From: Candidatus Kapaibacterium sp.
GTDB lineage: Bacteria; Bacteroidota; Ignavibacteria; Kapaibacteriales; UBA2268
Length of the DNA stretch: 64,000 bases
Direction: 5' to 3'
Assembly: GCA_023957315.1 (NCBI GenBank)
Contig: JAMLHE010000005.1
Coordinates: forward strand, 1-64,000
This document shows positions 61,148 to 64,000 of the stretch, piece after piece. Each line of letters starts with the position of its first letter. Within the stretch, counting starts at the first letter, position 1. The position numbers and the translations under genes are program-made. The notes beneath the pieces were generated by a model, which was given only the letters and a program-made list of their open reading frames with translations, did no database searches and was not told the origin of the DNA.

Positions 61148-62500
61148 TTATTTGATTAAACCAATTGCAAACATCACTTCGTTTCTTGCTTGTAAATAAC
61201 TGAAAACTGCATTTATTCTGTTGATTTGAGCAGTAATCATCTGGGCGTTAGAAATTGTCAACTCAAAAATCCCCAAATCTCCGGCTTTGTAACGTTCGTT
61301 TACACTTTCGTAATTTTTCTCGGATGCAAATAATGCTCTGCGAGACACTTCAATTTGCTTTTCAGCAGCTTCCAGATTCAAAAAAGAATTTTGTACCGAT
61401 TGTCGGACTTCCTGTTCTTTCTTCAAGTATTGAACTTCGGATTGGACATGTTGCAGCTTGGAGGTTTGCACTTGCAAATTAGTCGAAAAATTACTGAAAA
61501 CCGGGAAATTAAGTGTCAATCCCAAAAATGAACGTCCTCTTTCAGCCAATTCGTTGAATTCCGTATGATTCCATCGCCATCCACCGGTAGCAATCAACGA
61601 AGGGTAATACTGACCGACTGAATTTTTCAAGCGTGCTTCGGACGCTTCTAAAGAATGTTCAAAAGCTTTCAAATCAAGTCTTTCCGTCAATGCTTTATTG
61701 ACGGCAGCCCCGAATGAACCAATTTCTTTACGGAAATCTGTCACATCAATTTCGGCAATATCCGAGGGCAAACTTGATTCTAAAAATGAGGCATCCATAT
61801 CTGGATTCATACCCATCATAATTAAAAGGGTAGCACGAGATTTATTGAAATTACTTTCGGAGTTGATTAATTCGATTTCTTTATTTCCTATGTCGGCTTC
61901 TTGGGCATACAAGTCTGTAATTGCAATTGTTCCTGATTCGTGCATTGCCTGCAAACGCGTCAATTCAAATTTGGACTGTTGCAGGTTTTCGTTCCTAATT
62001 TCAACAATTTTGGAATTTTTGATTACCTCGACATATTGAGTATATACCATTTGTTTGACACTGATAATTGAGAACTCATTACTGAAATTTGAGGAGCTGA
62101 GATTATTTTGGGCTCGTGCGTAATTTGCTTCACGAGAAAATCCGTCAAAAAGTGGCAGAGATAATTGTGCGTTCATAAAATATGAATCGGGACTTGTGCC
62201 GGGTATTTCAAATACTACACCTTCAAAGTTTACTGACCTGGTTGCATCAGGATTTAAAATGCGCGAATAGCCTGTATTGAAATCAAACCTTGGCAAATAA
62301 TTCCCGAAAGCATTTGTCAAGTCAGCGCTTGCAGTAGCGACTTGTTGGCGGTTGACCATCAAATCATAGTTGTTGATAACAGCTATGTCAATACTCTCTT
62401 GAAGACTAAAAACTCTTTTACTTTTTGTACCAAAGTCTTGGCTTTGGATTGTGATTGTCCAAAATAATAAGGTAAAAGCTACTAAGCGAATGAAAATCAT
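61148..62500 (-). CDS. TolC family outer-membrane efflux protein
   Basis: 450 residues, signal peptide, TolC/OEP fold as two homologous halves. First half: LQESIDIAVINNYDLMVNRQQVATASADL, FNTGYSR, NAQLSLPLFDGFSREANYARA, a long helical region. Second half: RLDLKAFEHSLEASEARLKNSVGQYYPSL, GLTLNFPVFSNFST, VRQSVQNSFLNLEAAEKQIEVSRRALFASEKNYESV and the ending LFELTISNAQ..NEVMFAIGLIK. Trimeric channel-tunnel of the exporter. First gene of the six-gene operon running to 56044. Confidence 0.94.
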   Translation of the reverse strand: MIFIRLVAFTLLFWTITIQSQDFGTKSKRVFSLQESIDIAVINNYDLMVNRQQVATASADLTNAFGNYLPRFDFNTGYSRILNPDATRSVNFEGVVFEIPGTSPDSYFMNAQLSLPLFDGFSREANYARAQNNLSSSNFSNEFSIISVKQMVYTQYVEVIKNSKIVEIRNENLQQSKFELTRLQAMHESGTIAITDLYAQEADIGNKEIELINSESNFNKSRATLLIMMGMNPDMDASFLESSLPSDIAEIDVTDFRKEIGSFGAAVNKALTERLDLKAFEHSLEASEARLKNSVGQYYPSLIATGGWRWNHTEFNELAERGRSFLGLTLNFPVFSNFSTNLQVQTSKLQHVQSEVQYLKKEQEVRQSVQNSFLNLEAAEKQIEVSRRALFASEKNYESVNERYKAGDLGIFELTISNAQMITAQINRINAVFSYLQARNEVMFAIGLIK

Positions 62501-62592
62501 TCAAAAACTCCCTTTTCTGTTTTCATAACATCAATTATACGTTATTAATCGAAAATTGGTTACAAATCTGACAACATATTTTTAGATTATAG

Positions 62593-64000
62593 TTAATTAT
62601 CAGGGTATGAGACGATTTTAGACTTCTTGTTGTTTTGTGCGATTGCACGAATTTTGAACGAAAATGGTTTGGAATCGTCTCGAGGGACAATCTCGAATAC
62701 TTGCTTCGTTATGATTTGCTTATCTTTGCTGATATTTTGTGCACCAATAATCTCGCGAACCACAGCATTGCCTTCGGTGATTTCGATGCTTTTGATATAA
62801 TTTTCAGACCCTTGGTGCAAACCGTAAGAATTAGTAAACACTCGCACTTTGTTTTTTTCAAATCGTGCAATCCTTTGAATCTCCGGCTCAGGAAAATCTT
62901 TTACCGATATTTTGAATTTCTTCCCAATAATTTTATCGTTCACATATCTTTCAATTGTGTATTCCTTGTCAATATCAGCCGTAGTTGGCGTAAACGTAAA
63001 AGGCATATTATTCTCGGAAACGTGAACTGCTCTACCCTCTGAATTCATCAACTTTGTGACATTTTCGCGATTGCTCAACATCGGGAGATTTGGCTCGATA
63101 GTAAACTTCACATCGGGATACATAATCTCCGAATATATCGGGTCGTCGAGAAGCTCCGCAATCACTCTAAATTCCCTTGAAAGCTCCTTCCCGTCAGCAT
63201 GTCGAATTATATTCAATTTCACCTTGATAGAGCCAAATTCGGGAGTATCACCTTCCACAACAATAGTATTATTCGTAAATCCTACAATTTTCGCCGTTCC
63301 TTTGTTTGACTTATCAGGTAAGTGTGATATTTCGATAATCGGCTGACGACGTAGGTCACTATTCAAATCCAATCCAAATACAAAAATCTCATTTCGCCAT
63401 TTTGTATATGCAATACTTCGGACGATGTCGTCAGTCGGAGTGAGGATAACATTTGGAGAAAAGAGCGTCCGGCTATCACCTTCAGCACTTATGACTACAG
63501 TATCTATACGATTTTCGTTTACTCCAGCCATTTCTAATGCTACCGCAGCACCTTCAAAATCATATACAACTTGGTAATTCAAAATGAATCTTATATTATC
63601 TTTGACTACAGTACCTAAAGTTTCAGGGTCATTGCTGACAGCAGTGGCTTCAACGTTCACAACATATGTGTTATTTTTCAATTCGTTCATCACCGGATGC
63701 CACATAAATTTGGCATTTTGATTCTCCAAATCCTCCGAAACTCTGAAATAGCGAGTATTTCCGGATTTTTCGTCCATCAGATTGATTTTGCGGTTGATAG
63801 ATTGGTCTTCGATTTCAAATTCAAATTTGACATTTTTTACGTTTCCGGTGAAATAAATTGTATTTACCGTATCGGCGCTAACGATTTTCATACCGGTCGA
63901 ATCAAATGTCAGCAAAGTATTTAGAGCATTTTTCTCGGCTTTTAGATTGAAAGGCAATTGGAATATTCTATTATCAGCCAAGATTTTGCCGTTTTCTTCC
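62593..64000 (-). CDS. Large beta-rich protein, 5' end outside window
   Basis: At least 468 residues; the frame has no stop before the window edge (residues EENGKI precede a TTG at 63981), so the true start lies beyond. Rich in beta strands with several Ig-like-sized units, many Asn, Val and Ile, and no recognised motif. It reads like an envelope or secreted protein of this phylum; a role near T9SS/gliding-type envelope proteins is possible but not supported by a motif. Sits 92 bases before the tolC operon on the same strand. Confidence 0.5.
   Translation of the reverse strand, partial: EENGKILADNRIFQLPFNLKAEKNALNTLLTFDSTGMKIVSADTVNTIYFTGNVKNVKFEFEIEDQSINRKINLMDEKSGNTRYFRVSEDLENQNAKFMWHPVMNELKNNTYVVNVEATAVSNDPETLGTVVKDNIRFILNYQVVYDFEGAAVALEMAGVNENRIDTVVISAEGDSRTLFSPNVILTPTDDIVRSIAYTKWRNEIFVFGLDLNSDLRRQPIIEISHLPDKSNKGTAKIVGFTNNTIVVEGDTPEFGSIKVKLNIIRHADGKELSREFRVIAELLDDPIYSEIMYPDVKFTIEPNLPMLSNRENVTKLMNSEGRAVHVSENNMPFTFTPTTADIDKEYTIERYVNDKIIGKKFKISVKDFPEPEIQRIARFEKNKVRVFTNSYGLHQGSENYIKSIEITEGNAVVREIIGAQNISKDKQIITKQVFEIVPRDDSKPFSFKIRAIAQNNKKSKIVSYPDN

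Overview
The window looks like chromosomal DNA of a low-GC (roughly mid-30s percent by eye) member of the Bacteroidota/Ignavibacteriota/Kapabacteria side of the FCB group. Three things point there. A secreted WD40-type protein (38968-40284) ends in a type IX secretion sorting domain. At least seven transcription units carry a Bacteroidota-type promoter, TTTG-N19/20-TAnnTTTG. Many lipoproteins and secreted repeat proteins have the style of that group. Species assignment is not possible from the sequence alone.

Layout. 1-5.3 kb: glutamine synthetase (5' end outside the window), a cytochrome P460-like lipoprotein, an ECF sigma/anti-sigma pair, and groES-groEL under a perfect CIRCE operator. 5.3-11.3 kb: an accessory island with a DUF2442 protein, a small tandem zinc-finger protein, a GHKL ATPase with a nuclease-like C-terminus, a small unknown protein, a single-chain restriction-modification enzyme with a compositionally foreign central segment, and a SLOG-fold protein. 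This is the best candidate for a new defence system. 11.3-21.1 kb: envelope lipoproteins, an SDR protein, an alpha/beta hydrolase, a porin-like barrel, a hybrid histidine kinase with eleven 21-residue coiled-coil repeats, a methyltransferase and an LVIVD-repeat lipoprotein. A family of short imperfect palindromes is scattered in the gaps. 21.2-28.2 kb: recX, a GH57 enzyme, an aldehyde dehydrogenase, and a SAM-I riboswitch in front of a cystathionine synthase/lyase gene and homoserine dehydrogenase.

28.3-37.5 kb: pirin, two secreted repeat proteins, a histidine ammonia-lyase with Cys in place of the MIO-forming Ser, an acyl-CoA synthetase, MgtE, ribosomal protein S20 and tRNA-Arg(ACG). 37.7-45.2 kb: two secreted proteins, a voltage-sensor-type ion channel with a non-canonical filter flanked by clusters of three-nucleotide-loop hairpins, two overlapping orphan histidine kinases and tRNA-Arg(TCT). 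45.2-53.3 kb: SRP RNA, RNase E/G, then a tightly packed run dxr-rseP-surE-unknown-HDOD-histidine kinase. 53.3-62.5 kb: a flippase and a UMF1-type transporter, then a complete tripartite ABC exporter operon (TolC, RDD protein, HlyD/MacA, ATPase, two MacB-type permeases). The window closes in a large beta-rich protein whose 5' end is outside.

Most of the window is housekeeping. The parts worth a second look are the restriction island with its mosaic recognition domain, the covarying hairpin clusters around the channel gene, the dispersed TGTCAGTTGTnACAA palindromes, and the ACG variant of histidine ammonia-lyase.
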